Shown here: positions 54,067 through 63,872 of the stretch, in pieces | Numbering within the stretch: position 1 is the first letter of the stretch | How the letters are laid out: every line of letters starts with the position of its first letter | DNA from: Bacteroidales bacterium | GTDB taxonomy: Bacteria; Bacteroidota; Bacteroidia; Bacteroidales; JAIOZK01 | DNA: 64,000 nucleotides | Direction of reading: 5' to 3' | Assembly: GCA_021738625.1 (NCBI GenBank) | Contig: JAIPBS010000003.1 | Coordinates: 89,926-153,925, forward strand | Notes under the pieces: model-generated | What the model saw: the letters and a program-made list of their open reading frames with translations, nothing else | Told to the model about the DNA's origin: nothing | Databases searched by the model: none | Translations under genes and position numbers: made by a program

Positions 54067-55004
54067 ATCTGATCATCGGCGCATTTACCATCGGACTAAT
54101 CCTGTCGCTGCTTTCGCTGGGCATGCTCATCAGCTTTCGCATGATCAGGTTTACCGACATCACCGTTGACGGCAGTTTCACATTGGGTGCTTCAACCACA
54201 GCAGTGCTGATCATGTCGGGCTGGTCGCCCTGGCTGGCCACTCTGGTAGCCTTTGTTGCCGGCATGCTGGCCGGTTCGGTCACAGGGATTTTATATACCC
54301 GTTTCAGGATACAGGAAATCCTTGCAGGTATTTTGATGATGACGGCGCTTTACTCGGTCAACCTTAGGATTATGGGCCGCAGCAACATCCCGCTGCTGGA
54401 CACCAAAACCGTATCGGACGTACCCGAAAAGCTGCTAACCAATCTGACCGGCGGCGAAAACAGTCTGCTGGTTTTCGGCTGGCAGGTTTCCGTTATCGAC
54501 CTGGCAGTGTTTATCAGCAGCCTGCTGATCGTCATTTTGATCGGCTGGTTGCTGTACCGTTTCCTGCTCACGCATTTCGGAACGGTATTGCGTGCCACCG
54601 GCAACAACAAGCAAATGGTGCGGGCACAGGGAGTAAACAACAACCTGATGGTGGTCTTCAGCCTGGCGCTGGCCAATGGTCTGGTGGCTTTATCGGGCGC
54701 TTTGCTGGCACAATACCAGGGATTTGCCGATGTGCAGATGGGCATCGGGATGATGGTGTGGGGGCTGGCCAGCATCATCATCGGGGAAGCCCTGGTAGGC
54801 AAAACCAACCTGGGCATCACCATCGCCGGGGTGATCCTGGGAACCATACTCTTCAGAATGCTGATCGCCATCGCTTTGCGCTGGGGCCTGAACCCCAACG
54901 ATCTGAAACTCGTCACCGCCCTGTTTGTATTCCTGGCGCTGGTTAGTCCAGGGTTTTTCAAATCCGTACATAAACAACTATTTAGAGGTTCATACCATGC
55001 TTGA
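54063..55004 (+). CDS. ABC transporter permease (BPD_transp_2, TrpY-like)
   Basis: From ATG 54063, which overlaps the preceding stop as ATGA and has GGAGGAGG seven bases upstream, the protein is 313 aa. It is a polytopic membrane protein (about eight helices) of the branched-chain-type permease family, with LRATGNNKQMVRAQGVNNN, the cytoplasmic coupling helix that docks with the ATPase, and SIIIGEALVGKTNLGITI. It is the translocation channel for the neighbouring binding protein and ATPase. The closest family pattern is the permease of TrpXYZ-type systems. Confidence 0.93.
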   Translation: MNLIIGAFTIGLILSLLSLGMLISFRMIRFTDITVDGSFTLGASTTAVLIMSGWSPWLATLVAFVAGMLAGSVTGILYTRFRIQEILAGILMMTALYSVNLRIMGRSNIPLLDTKTVSDVPEKLLTNLTGGENSLLVFGWQVSVIDLAVFISSLLIVILIGWLLYRFLLTHFGTVLRATGNNKQMVRAQGVNNNLMVVFSLALANGLVALSGALLAQYQGFADVQMGIGMMVWGLASIIIGEALVGKTNLGITIAGVILGTILFRMLIAIALRWGLNPNDLKLVTALFVFLALVSPGFFKSVHKQLFRGSYHA

Positions 55005-55809
55005 TATAAAAGGAATATCGAAAACCTTCAATCCGAATACGGTCAACGAGGTCAGAGCGTTGCGCAACATCGACCTGCAAATCACAGAAGGCAGCTTCAC
55101 CTGCATCATCGGAACCAACGGCTCGGGTAAGAGCACCCTGCTGAATGCCGCGGCGGGGACCTTTACACCGGATACCGGCAGCATCAGCATCGACGGAAAG
55201 GAGGTGACCAACTGGACGGAATTTAAAAGAGCCCGGCTAATCGGCAGGGTGTTTCAGAATCCGTTCGCCGGCACGGCGGCTGATATGAGCATTGCAGAAA
55301 ACATCGTGATGGCCATGCGAAGAGGCCGGTCCAGGCCTCTGACCACGGCAGTCAACCACAAGGTGAGGCATGAAATTGCCGAACGGGTAAGCATGCTGAA
55401 GATGGGCCTGGAAGACCGGCTGGACAATCCCATCGGCACATTATCGGGTGGACAGCGGCAAGCGCTTACCCTGTTGATGGCCACCTGGCTAAAACCGCGC
55501 TTGTTGCTCCTGGACGAACACACCGCCGCCCTTGACCCCAAGAGTGCAGCTAAGGTAGCGGAGCTGACCAAAAAGATCATCCAAGACGAAAACCTGACTG
55601 CCCTGATGGTAACCCATTCCATGCAGCAGGCCATCGACCTGCCCGACCGCATTGTGATGATGCACCGGGGCCGGATCGTGGAAGACTACCGGGAAGCGGA
55701 GAAAAAGCGCGTCCGCATCACCGACCTGCTCGACACCTTCGACCGGGTGCAAAAACTCGACCTGTTCGACGAATCGGTGGCGGAGCTGTTGAGTGAGCAG
55801 TATGTGTAA
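54997..55809 (+). CDS. ABC transporter ATP-binding protein (TrpZ-like)
   Basis: From ATG 54997, overlapping the permease stop by eight bases, the protein is 270 aa. Walker A is IIGTNGSGKSTLL, the Q loop is in GRVFQNPFAGTAADM, the signature motif is LSGGQRQALTLLMATW and Walker B with the catalytic Glu is LLLLDEHTAALDP, where the switch His is in MVTHSMQQAI. It drives uptake through the permease at 54063. Codon and gene spacing place it as the last gene of the binding-protein-STAS-permease-ATPase operon. Confidence 0.94.
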   Translation: MLDIKGISKTFNPNTVNEVRALRNIDLQITEGSFTCIIGTNGSGKSTLLNAAAGTFTPDTGSISIDGKEVTNWTEFKRARLIGRVFQNPFAGTAADMSIAENIVMAMRRGRSRPLTTAVNHKVRHEIAERVSMLKMGLEDRLDNPIGTLSGGQRQALTLLMATWLKPRLLLLDEHTAALDPKSAAKVAELTKKIIQDENLTALMVTHSMQQAIDLPDRIVMMHRGRIVEDYREAEKKRVRITDLLDTFDRVQKLDLFDESVAELLSEQYV

Positions 55810-55851
55810 AACTACAGGGAGCATTTTACATGCAGTTAATAACATGCTGAT

Positions 55852-58800
55852 CTAATCGGCTGCGAGCAGGATTTTTAGGTTTGCAACCTCAGCCCTCAAT
55901 TTCTCCAGTTCATCTATCTTTTCTTTTAACTCAGTGTTTTGTCTGCTGAGCTCCTTAACGGCATTGATAAGCGGGATAACAAACTCCACATAAGAGAGGT
56001 TTAAAGTGGCCTGCGGATCTTCATCAACCACCAGCCCGCTAAAGTATAAACCCTGCACCTCTAAAACCTTCTGTACATCCTGGGCAATCAGGCCGTTGCG
56101 CATTCTATTATTTTCATCCTCTTTATAGATGAAAGTAACGGTTTTAAGCATGTTGATAAAATCCAGTCCCAGGGCGTCATCATAGTGTATCTCCTTTTTT
56201 AGTCTCCTGTCGGAATAATTAGACCAGGAAGCATAACCCCCGATGGTTCCCACACTCGAATTACCTATCACCACCTTGTTGCTGCTATTGACCTGAGCAT
56301 TATAGCCCAGCGCCATGGAGTTGTAACAGTTAATGATTGTGGCGTCAGCTCCATATCCCAGAAACGTGTTATCATTTCCATACCAGTTAGTACCTCCTGC
56401 GCCATATCCGATTGCCGTATTTCTCTGACCATTATCGTTGTAAAGTAAGGCATTATATCCTATGGCGGTATTATAAGACCCACTTAGATTGTTTATCAAC
56501 ACTTTGGCTCCGACGGCTGTATTCCGGTTGCCGCCACTGTTTGATATCAGCGCCTGGTATCCCAACCCGGTATTGTACTCACCCCCCCGGTTAACCCGCA
56601 ATGCCTGATCTCCCATTGCAGTGTTATAACGTCCGTTGTTTTCTGAAGGAAGCGTGCCGCCTCTAAGGGCTTCAAAGCCGAAAGCTGTATTGTATGTATT
56701 TCTGGAATTAATACCTGATAAGTTATGTGCATAATACATCGCATGATAGCCAACGACGGTACTCCTGTTATTCCCCACATTAGAATACAGGCTCTGGTAT
56801 CCGATGGCCAGATTGGAATCCCCGGTAGTATTTGAATAAAGGGCCTGGTAGCCATAAGCATCGTTTTCAGTACCAGTCTGGTTTGAATACAAGGCCTGAT
56901 AACCTGTGGCCATATTCTTGGCCCCGCTAGTATTGTAATACATGGCTTCGTTGCCCATTGCAAGATTATAACTACCTGATGAATTCGTAAACATCGCCTT
57001 GCCGCCCATTGCCGTATTGTAGCTCCCCGAAGTATTCCAGTACATCGCTTCCGAGCCAAAAGCCGAATTCCGGTCGCCATCATCATTTTTTAACAAAGCC
57101 TGAAAACCTGAGGCCGTATTGTATTCGCCCGAGGTATTATAGTACATGGAACGGTATCCGCCTGCAAAGTTTTTGTTGCCGCTTGTATTTCCATACATCG
57201 ACTGATCGCCGATTGCCGTATTGTACTGACCCGAATTGTTTACAGGTGAAGCACTTCCTTTCAGGGCTTCGTATCCCACTGCCGTGTTGTAGGTTTCCCT
57301 CCCGCTTGTTCGGTTGTCGGCATTATACATGGCATTGTATCCGATAGCAGTGGACCGGCTGTTGGCTTTATTTTCATGGAGGGCATCATAGCCTATTGCA
57401 ACCGAGCTTGTGCCGAGGGTATTATCTTTCATAGCGCCATGGCCGATAGCTGTATTGGATGATCCTGAAGTATTGCTAAATAAGGACCAATAACCCTGCG
57501 CTGTGTTTCCCGATCCGGTATTGTTATAAAGAGACAAATACCCATGCGCCGAATTGTAATGACCTGATTGATTACTATATATGGCCTGAAAACCTGTTGC
57601 CGTGTTGAAACTGCCACCAATGTTTTCATAAAGGGATTGATAACCGAGACTTACATTGCCATAACCGTTGGTATTGGAATACATAGCCTGGGTGCCTACT
57701 GCCGTGTTTTCATGTCCGCTTGTATTTGAATGTATTGCCTGGCTGCCAATGGCCGTATTGTTTTGGCCGGTATTATTAGCGGGTAAAGTACTCCCACGCA
57801 AGGCTTCGTAACCGAGGGCCGTGTTATGGGTATAAACCACCGGACTTGAAGCGTTATTTGCATAATACATGGCCTGGGCTCCCACGGCCGTTGAACCGTA
57901 ATTCGCAACGCTGTTCAGCAAAGCGTCCTGACCAATGGCGGTATTATACCTTCCTCCGATATTATGGTACAGTGCCCGATAGCCCATAGCAACATTGTAG
58001 CCACCGGAGATATTGTTTTTCATTGCTCCAATACCCAATCCTGTATTGAAATTATTCCAGTCATCATTGATACCGGCATCCCTTCCCAGAAATACACTCT
58101 GATCGTTTGCTACAGCATCCGTGAGATCATCTATCGAAGAAATTGTTGCAGTCCAACTGGCCAGACCGGTGCTATCACAGGTTAATACATTTCCCTGAGT
58201 AGGACTGCCCCCTGTAATTCTGATCTGTCCATTGATTCCCAAATCACCATTGACGACTAAGGTATCGTTGTCGAACTCCCCGTAAATCAAAGCACCGGAG
58301 GAATCTGCATTGCTGTTCTCGATATAAAGCTTGTTGGAGCCGGTTTCATTGTATCCGGCTTCCTTGCCGATAAAGATATTTCCTGAGCCGTTAAGATTAT
58401 TATTGCCTGAACGGTATCCAAGATATAGGTTGCTTCCGCCTCCCATGTTCTTCTCTCCCGCCCGGTGACCGACGAAAGTGTTCAGCGATCCTGATGTGGT
58501 TTCCATACCGGTTCTGGCACCATAAAAGGTATTGCTATAGCCGCTGGAAATATCCTGCCCCGAATACTGTCCAATATATACACTGCTTCCCTCCACTTCC
58601 ATCCGGCCGTCAGAAGTGAAACTGAATACATTGCTCCCGGCAGTGTAAAAGCGTATCCAGTCGTCATCCGAACCGTTTTCTACCAATACTTTTGTATCTC
58701 CGTCATCATCGGATAATTGTGTGAGGGGGCCGGGAATCAGTCTGAGCCAGTTGGGTGTGAAATGAGTTCCGGAGTTGTAATAAAAGCCTGTATCGCCATC

Positions 58801-59016
58801 CACCTGGAAAACCATCAGGCCGAAGGCAGGACTACCAATGTTGTTCTTCTGCATTTCTGTCATGCGCGGGATCAGGATTCCCATCGAATCCGATTTTACC
58901 TCCAGCATGGCCGATGAATCGGGTGCGCTGCCGTCTGTTGAAATGGCGACACCCTGCGCATAAACATGCGAGGCGAGGCCGATCAGGCAGAAAAGAATAA
59001 GGATTTGTTTTTTCAT
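55852..59016 (-). CDS. Giant repeat protein with C-terminal S74 intramolecular chaperone domain
   Basis: This 1054-aa protein has a signal peptide (residues 1-20, ending HVYAQ). Residues about 130-900 consist of roughly thirty 20-27-residue repeats with cores like NTAIGYQALYSNTTG and GNTAVGAQAM, which should form an elongated trimeric beta-rich shaft of the type seen in phage tail spikes and adhesin-like proteins. At about residue 934, SDRRLKKEIHYDD opens the Peptidase_S74 (endosialidase chaperone) domain, which self-cleaves after trimer folding; IAQDV is also typical. A C-terminal coiled coil follows (LSRQNTELKEKIDELEKLRAEVA). A surface fibre is inferred. It is preceded by a small overlapping ORF. 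Confidence 0.9.
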   Translation of the reverse strand: MKKQILILFCLIGLASHVYAQGVAISTDGSAPDSSAMLEVKSDSMGILIPRMTEMQKNNIGSPAFGLMVFQVDGDTGFYYNSGTHFTPNWLRLIPGPLTQLSDDDGDTKVLVENGSDDDWIRFYTAGSNVFSFTSDGRMEVEGSSVYIGQYSGQDISSGYSNTFYGARTGMETTSGSLNTFVGHRAGEKNMGGGSNLYLGYRSGNNNLNGSGNIFIGKEAGYNETGSNKLYIENSNADSSGALIYGEFDNDTLVVNGDLGINGQIRITGGSPTQGNVLTCDSTGLASWTATISSIDDLTDAVANDQSVFLGRDAGINDDWNNFNTGLGIGAMKNNISGGYNVAMGYRALYHNIGGRYNTAIGQDALLNSVANYGSTAVGAQAMYYANNASSPVVYTHNTALGYEALRGSTLPANNTGQNNTAIGSQAIHSNTSGHENTAVGTQAMYSNTNGYGNVSLGYQSLYENIGGSFNTATGFQAIYSNQSGHYNSAHGYLSLYNNTGSGNTAQGYWSLFSNTSGSSNTAIGHGAMKDNTLGTSSVAIGYDALHENKANSRSTAIGYNAMYNADNRTSGRETYNTAVGYEALKGSASPVNNSGQYNTAIGDQSMYGNTSGNKNFAGGYRSMYYNTSGEYNTASGFQALLKNDDGDRNSAFGSEAMYWNTSGSYNTAMGGKAMFTNSSGSYNLAMGNEAMYYNTSGAKNMATGYQALYSNQTGTENDAYGYQALYSNTTGDSNLAIGYQSLYSNVGNNRSTVVGYHAMYYAHNLSGINSRNTYNTAFGFEALRGGTLPSENNGRYNTAMGDQALRVNRGGEYNTGLGYQALISNSGGNRNTAVGAKVLINNLSGSYNTAIGYNALLYNDNGQRNTAIGYGAGGTNWYGNDNTFLGYGADATIINCYNSMALGYNAQVNSSNKVVIGNSSVGTIGGYASWSNYSDRRLKKEIHYDDALGLDFINMLKTVTFIYKEDENNRMRNGLIAQDVQKVLEVQGLYFSGLVVDEDPQATLNLSYVEFVIPLINAVKELSRQNTELKEKIDELEKLRAEVANLKILLAAD

Positions 59017-59264
59017 GGTTTTGGGTTTTTTCTTTTGAATAAATTCCTGAAATGGAATAACACTTTCCTTTTTTCATGCTTTAAGACCCTGCCCGTTATC
59101 ATTGCAGATTTTTCGGAGGCAGGATCAAACAGTCCGATGATTTTACTCAGGGCAGTATTCTGGGAGTTGGTTAAGTCAATAAGCTTAGTTATTTCCTGGT
59201 TCAATTTGGTTTGCCTTGTGCCAGGCTGTTCCGTATTTCCGTTTTTATTTGTGCCGAACTGCAT
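59013..59264 (-). CDS. Small helical protein translationally coupled to the S74 gene
   Basis: From ATG 59264 the ORF has 83 codons and its stop overlaps the next start as ATGA, a strong sign of coupling. Longer in-frame starts reach 59369. The sequence is polar and amphipathic (LNQEITKLIDLTNSQNTALSKIIGLF) and ends in a basic stretch (FHFRNLFKRKNPKP). No signal peptide or known family. The coding case rests on the overlap and the absence of other genes here. Confidence 0.5.
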   Translation of the reverse strand: MQFGTNKNGNTEQPGTRQTKLNQEITKLIDLTNSQNTALSKIIGLFDPASEKSAMITGRVLKHEKRKVLFHFRNLFKRKNPKP

Positions 59265-59404
59265 GCATAAGTATTGAGAATCAATAATAATCAGGAAGAG
59301 GTCATGTCGGCAAATGAAATACCCTGTCAATAATACGACATACCGCAAAACACACCACAACAAAACCACATCGCCACCAATACATGTATCTATTGATCAG
59401 CCTT

Positions 59405-61285
59405 TTAAAAAGATGCAAGATGGTTCACCAGACTGCTGTCGGAAGGAATATCCAGTTTCTTCCTGAGCCTCGACCGTGCAGTTTCAACCGATCGCACGCT
59501 CAGGTAAGTAAGCGCGGCAATATCCTTGGAAGTCATATTGAGCCGAAGAAACGCACAAAGCCTCAATTCGTTGGGGGTAAGGCCGGGATATTTTCTCCGC
59601 AGGTTTTCATAAAACCGGCTGTGCACATTTTCGAACCTTGTCTGAAACTCTTTCCAGGCATTTTGCTGGGTATTCTTTTTCAAATTGATGATCAGTTCCA
59701 GCAATTTGGCTTTGCCTTTTTCGTCCGTATGTTTTTCAAGATCCCTGACATGCCCGATAACCGCATTGATCATTTCGTTGTTTCGGGCAAGGTTCAGCGC
59801 TTTTGCGGTAAGTTCACGGTTGCGGAATTCCAACTGGGTTTTATATTGTTCCGCAGATTTTTCAGCAATGGTTTTATCCTTTAACAGTGTTCGTCTGCGC
59901 AACCTGAGATTCAACACCAGCAGAAATCCAACAATGATCAGGGCTATTATAATCACTAACAGAAGGAGTTGGAACCTCCGGTGCGATTCTTCCTTTTTTT
60001 GAACCTGAGAGAGAGAGTTTTTCAACTCCTGGTTTTCCTTTTCTTTGAGGGCAGTTTCGAGCTTTGCCTGGTATTCTGCAATGGTTTTTAATTTCTCTTC
60101 ATTTAAAAGAGAATCCTTCAACTGTTCATATTTCTTCAGATAGTTATAGGCATCTTTGTAATTTCCCATAGAAAGGTAAACCTGTTCGAGATTTTCGTAG
60201 TTCCTTAATATATTCTCCCGATAGGAAATTTTCCGGCCAAGCTCCATGCTCTGCATCAGCCAATGGATGGCATTTTGATGCTCACCCATATTCAAATACA
60301 TCAGCCCCTTTGAATTATATGAAGACGCCAGGCCGTGTGTGTCTTTCCGCTTTTGCTTAATGCTGATCGAACGGTCGAGGTATTCCATGCCTTTTTCCGG
60401 CATTCCTTTCATATCATAGATAATTGCTATGTTGTGCAGGTTGAACGACATATATTTTTCATTCCCGGTCCTGCTGTTGATCTCGAGTGCTTTGAAATAA
60501 TATTCGAGCGCAGGATTTAATGAATCCTGATACATATAAACATTGCCTATATTATTCAGGGAAGCAGCGATCCCATGTTCATCGCCGATTTCTTTCCGAA
60601 GATCCAAGGAAAGCAAATAATAAGTGATCGCATTATTGTAATCCTTGATTTGAGTATAAACACTTCCAATACGGCTTAAGAGCAACGCTTCCTTTTCTTT
60701 GTTGTCTGTTCCGGAGAACAGATCGTAAGCTTTCAGATAAAACTCAAGCGAACTGTCGAAGTCGCCCACTTTGCGGTACATATACCCGATATTGCTCAGG
60801 CTTTCCGCCACGCCTGACGAGTCGTTGAGTTCCTCATAAATTTCACTGGCTCTCCTATAGAAATACATCGCACTGTCGTAATCCGGAATATTTCTGTAAT
60901 TTATCGCCAATCGTTTCAGGGCCGTTGCGGCTTTGTCCCTTTCCCCCAGTTTTTCATACATGGCAAGTGCCTGCCGGAGTATATCAATCGAAATCCTGAA
61001 ATTATTCAGCTTGGTATAAATGATGGCTTTGCGCATGAGCGCGCTGGCATACAATGATTTCTCATCATGCTCGCCGGCAAGTATCATGGCGGTGTCAGCA
61101 TACCTCATTGCAATATCGGGCTGTTCGGTAAAAATCTCTCCTGAAAGTTCGAGCATAAGCATAACTTTTTGTATGCCTGATGCTTGCGTGACAAGTGCTT
61201 TAATACTGTCCGCCTGGGAACCCTGTCCATCGGTTGATGATGGCAAATAGATGAACAAAAATAAAAATGGTACAAACCTTGCCAC
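59405..61285 (-). CDS. TPR-repeat transmembrane regulator with C-terminal LuxR-type HTH
   Basis: This 626-aa protein has a signal peptide (residues 1-22), at least seven tetratricopeptide repeats (about 60-400: AATALKRLAINYRNIPDYDSAMYFYRRA, ALLLSRIGSVYTQIKDYNNAI and similar), one membrane helix at about 437-460 (LLLLVIIIALIIVGFLLVLNL), a coiled coil, and a LuxR/GerE-like helix-turn-helix at about 566-626 (LTPNELRLCAFLRLNMTSKDIAALTYLSVRSVETARSRLRKKL). The domain order is typical of Bacteroidota one-component regulators that sense in the periplasm with TPRs. Its target may be the S74 gene transcribed in the same direction. Confidence 0.92.
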   Translation of the reverse strand: MARFVPFLFLFIYLPSSTDGQGSQADSIKALVTQASGIQKVMLMLELSGEIFTEQPDIAMRYADTAMILAGEHDEKSLYASALMRKAIIYTKLNNFRISIDILRQALAMYEKLGERDKAATALKRLAINYRNIPDYDSAMYFYRRASEIYEELNDSSGVAESLSNIGYMYRKVGDFDSSLEFYLKAYDLFSGTDNKEKEALLLSRIGSVYTQIKDYNNAITYYLLSLDLRKEIGDEHGIAASLNNIGNVYMYQDSLNPALEYYFKALEINSRTGNEKYMSFNLHNIAIIYDMKGMPEKGMEYLDRSISIKQKRKDTHGLASSYNSKGLMYLNMGEHQNAIHWLMQSMELGRKISYRENILRNYENLEQVYLSMGNYKDAYNYLKKYEQLKDSLLNEEKLKTIAEYQAKLETALKEKENQELKNSLSQVQKKEESHRRFQLLLLVIIIALIIVGFLLVLNLRLRRRTLLKDKTIAEKSAEQYKTQLEFRNRELTAKALNLARNNEMINAVIGHVRDLEKHTDEKGKAKLLELIINLKKNTQQNAWKEFQTRFENVHSRFYENLRRKYPGLTPNELRLCAFLRLNMTSKDIAALTYLSVRSVETARSRLRKKLDIPSDSSLVNHLASF

Positions 61286-61373
61286 AGGCCCTTGATCTTG
61301 GTTAATGCGTAAATATATAAAATTTCAGGCAGTAATGTGCAAGTGAATACAATTCCGAGATATTATAACAACA

Positions 61374-61409
61374 AATCCCTGCCAGGGATTGAAACCCTGA
61401 CAGGGGTTT
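61374..61409. repeat. Two adjacent palindromes in the gap between regulator and FecR-like gene
   Basis: AATCCCTGCCAGGGATT (61374-61390) and AAACCCTGACAGGGGTTT (61392-61409) are each near-perfect palindromes. They lie just past the 3' end of the FecR-like pseudogene and could act as a terminator for it. The CCCTGNCNGGG core recurs at 43025-43038. Confidence 0.65.
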
Positions 61410-61415
61410 GTCAAA

Positions 61416-63180
61416 TCAATATCCGACATACAAAACATTGTACAGACTCCCCTCCTGGATAAAACCAAAAGGAAGTTTATTCTGCGGCATGTAATCATTT
61501 ATTTCCTGTTGGGCTTCTTGCAAAGTGAGGTAACCTTTGATTTCCCAATTCTTTAGGCTGGAGTTCTGCACCTGAACCAGTAAGGTATAATACCACTGGC
61601 CATGAAGGCTGATGCCGACAGGGAGATACCCCTGGTTCACCTAATGCTGGATATCGGCAGCGACCTCTTGCAGATTCTGCCCCGATTCGACAAGCTGCCA
61701 GGCAATGGGGTTGGTTTCTCCTTTGATGTACAGCACATACAAGTTTTTATTGTCGGAGGAAATCCCCATAGGGAAATAATCCTCTTTCTGCATTTTGGTA
61801 GTGATCCCGTTTTTGATCTCGTCTGCATTGGCGTACCAGTCGATAGCCCAGGCTGTCATCTTAAACAGATCCTGATCAAGATAAAGGATCTGCATATCCA
61901 TGCCCCTGACCTGCAAACCGACAGGGGTTTTTCCACTGCTGAGCTCCCTGTCGATCAGGGTGCCCACATTCTGATCATTCAGGCTGTATGAACCCCAGAC
62001 AGCATTCATGGCAGGTTCGGGTTGTCTGGTCTTGTCGGGGGTATCGTATCCGGCAGGTGGTTTGTAGGGCAGCTGCTGAGTCTCAGCTTCTCTGATCAGC
62101 TTTTCCCAGTTGGCGGCTTTACGCTGAGAAGCATTAAAAGCCGATCGCTGCATTACTTCTTCACCGGCTTTGGCCACCAGCTTCTCGCCGGCTGTTAGAT
62201 AGCTGATATTTGTTTGGTTGCGCACCTCAACCAAACCGCTATACAGATAGGTGGTAGTACTTTTATCGGGTGCCACGCTCACTTCAAATTCCGTTCCTCT
62301 CACCCCGTGCCCGGCCGAAGGGGTTACAACAAAGAATTTCTCCCCTTCTTTTCTTACTTGCACATATACATCTCCGCGTTGTATGTAGAGATAATTATCA
62401 TCAAACTGAACGATTGAACCGGATTTGATATTGAGCCTGGCCTTATCCGAAGCAAAGGTAACCGACACCCCTGATGCCTCATCACTCGTTTTGATCGCAT
62501 CGAAAGGATAAATAACAACCGGTGAAGAAGTGATCTGAGCCCAGTCTTCTGTTCCGCTTCTTCTCAACCACACCCTACCTTTTCCGTCAGTATTGATAAA
62601 AACATCTGCAACATTAATAAAATTGCCCTTTTCTTCGAGCGGCTGAATGAGTTCACCCTGATCAACCATTTGCATGGCTGATTGTGCCTCGTCCCAATAC
62701 TGGTCAGGGATGGGTTCGAGCTTTTTAACAGCATCGGGAACAGGGGGTTTGGGAGCTTTGAGCCGGGCCAGTGTGGTCCTGGCTTTTTGATATGAAGGAT
62801 CGGTTTGCAAGGCCTTCTCATAATAATAGATCACTTTTTTATCGCAATCCATTTTATTGTAAGCATGATTGCCCCATAAGGCTTTTTTGGTCATATTGCG
62901 CCAAACTTCGGCAAGGTCAACATAAAGTTCTGCCATTTACTTTGTATCTGACCTCAAAAATACCGCCCCCATATCTATCAAAGAAATAATCATATATTGC
63001 CGTGGCAGGTATGCTGTTTTCCCAATATCTGTCAACCGGGTTTGGAGGAATACTGCTGTTGATTAGGCAAGCTTCATTTATTCCTGACTGACTATGATTG
63101 TTATATGCCGTTGCAGGAAGATTCACTGCGCCTACCATTATGATAAGCATGGCAATAAAAAAACTGGTATTTGTTTTCAC
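61416..63180 (-). pseudogene. FecR-domain exported protein, broken by a frameshift and an in-frame amber codon
   Basis: Three pieces on the minus strand make one protein of about 585 residues. The 87-codon 5' piece (63180-62917) has a signal peptide (FFIAMLIIMVGAVNLPATA). After a shift near 62930 the 62936-61641 frame gives a TPR-like start (MAELYVDLAEVWRN ... YYYEKALQTDPSYQKA), a FecR domain (GSIVQFDDNYLYIQRGDVYVQV, GHGVRGTEFEVSV) and the first copies of a C-terminal repeat. A TAG at 61643-61641 then interrupts the frame; the same frame continues to 61416 (VNQGYLPVGISLHGQWYY, YLTLQEAQQEINDYM). FecR domains outside Fe systems bind periplasmic ligands or peptidoglycan. The two lesions make it a likely pseudogene. 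Confidence 0.72.
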
Positions 63181-63517
63181 TATTTTGGGTGTTATTTGTT
63201 TATGTGGTTATGAATTTATCACATAGCCTGGTTGTTTTGCAACAGTTCCTGACAACTGCATTGTTTTGTTTCTTGGATGCCTGAAAGATTTTAGTAAAAG
63301 CATATCGGAACCGGGTTTTGGGGAATTGATTTTCCGATATGATTTTTGAAAAGAAAAATAGTTTTGCACTATAAAAGAATGAAAGGAACGGGCAAGCCTG
63401 ACAATAGATTTAGTTTTTTGCGAGAACCAATGGCATTACCTAATAATTGTCTGTTTCTAATCCTTTTGTTTTAATTTCCTTTTCGGATTTGTTATTTTTT
63501 TCATAACAAAATGCTTA

Positions 63518-63868
63518 TTAATCCAGTTGTTTCCAGGTTCCACCTAGGTAGCAATAAATATGGTGATCGGAAGAATTCACATAAAGTTCGCCTTCTGCCG
63601 GGCTTGAGGGAGCGCTGGCACGGGGGGCAAGTTTCAGCACATCATTGATGGTGACCTTATCGGTGGAGAAGTCACCATAGATAAGGGGGGATGAAGAGTT
63701 ACTGTTTTCAATGTAGAGTTTATCATCATTAGTTTCATTGGAACCTGCACCATAACCGATAAATATACATCCATCATGTGTGTTTAAAGCTGATCCCTGG
63801 CCGGCATTGGACCCTATAATTACATTTTCAGACCCCTGGTTATAATAATCACTTACATTGCCTATTAA
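63518..63868 (-). pseudogene. 3' remnant of a second S74/tail-fibre-like repeat protein
   Basis: The minus-strand frame is open from 63868 to the stop at 63518-63520, with no start codon, and encodes 116 residues that match the S74 gene's shaft: GSNAGQGSALNTHDGCIFIG, YGAGSNETNDDKLYIENSNS and PLIYGDFSTDKVTIND, then a terminal APSSPAEGELYVNSSDHHIYCYLGGTWKQLD. That end is a known C-terminal type of such proteins (no S74 chaperone). The 5' part is replaced abruptly at 63868-63871 by unrelated sequence and a stop codon. The gap 63181-63517 holds nothing recognisable. Confidence 0.75.
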
Positions 63869-63872
63869 CTAA

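Noticed and set aside
56547..57086. Minus-strand 179-codon frame inside the S74 gene
   Set aside because: It is the +1 frame of the same repeat DNA and merely mirrors the repeat period.
61641..61643. TAG read as pyrrolysine or another recoded residue
   Set aside because: No PYLIS-like structure or pyl genes are seen and a second lesion exists in the same gene; a nonsense mutation is simpler.
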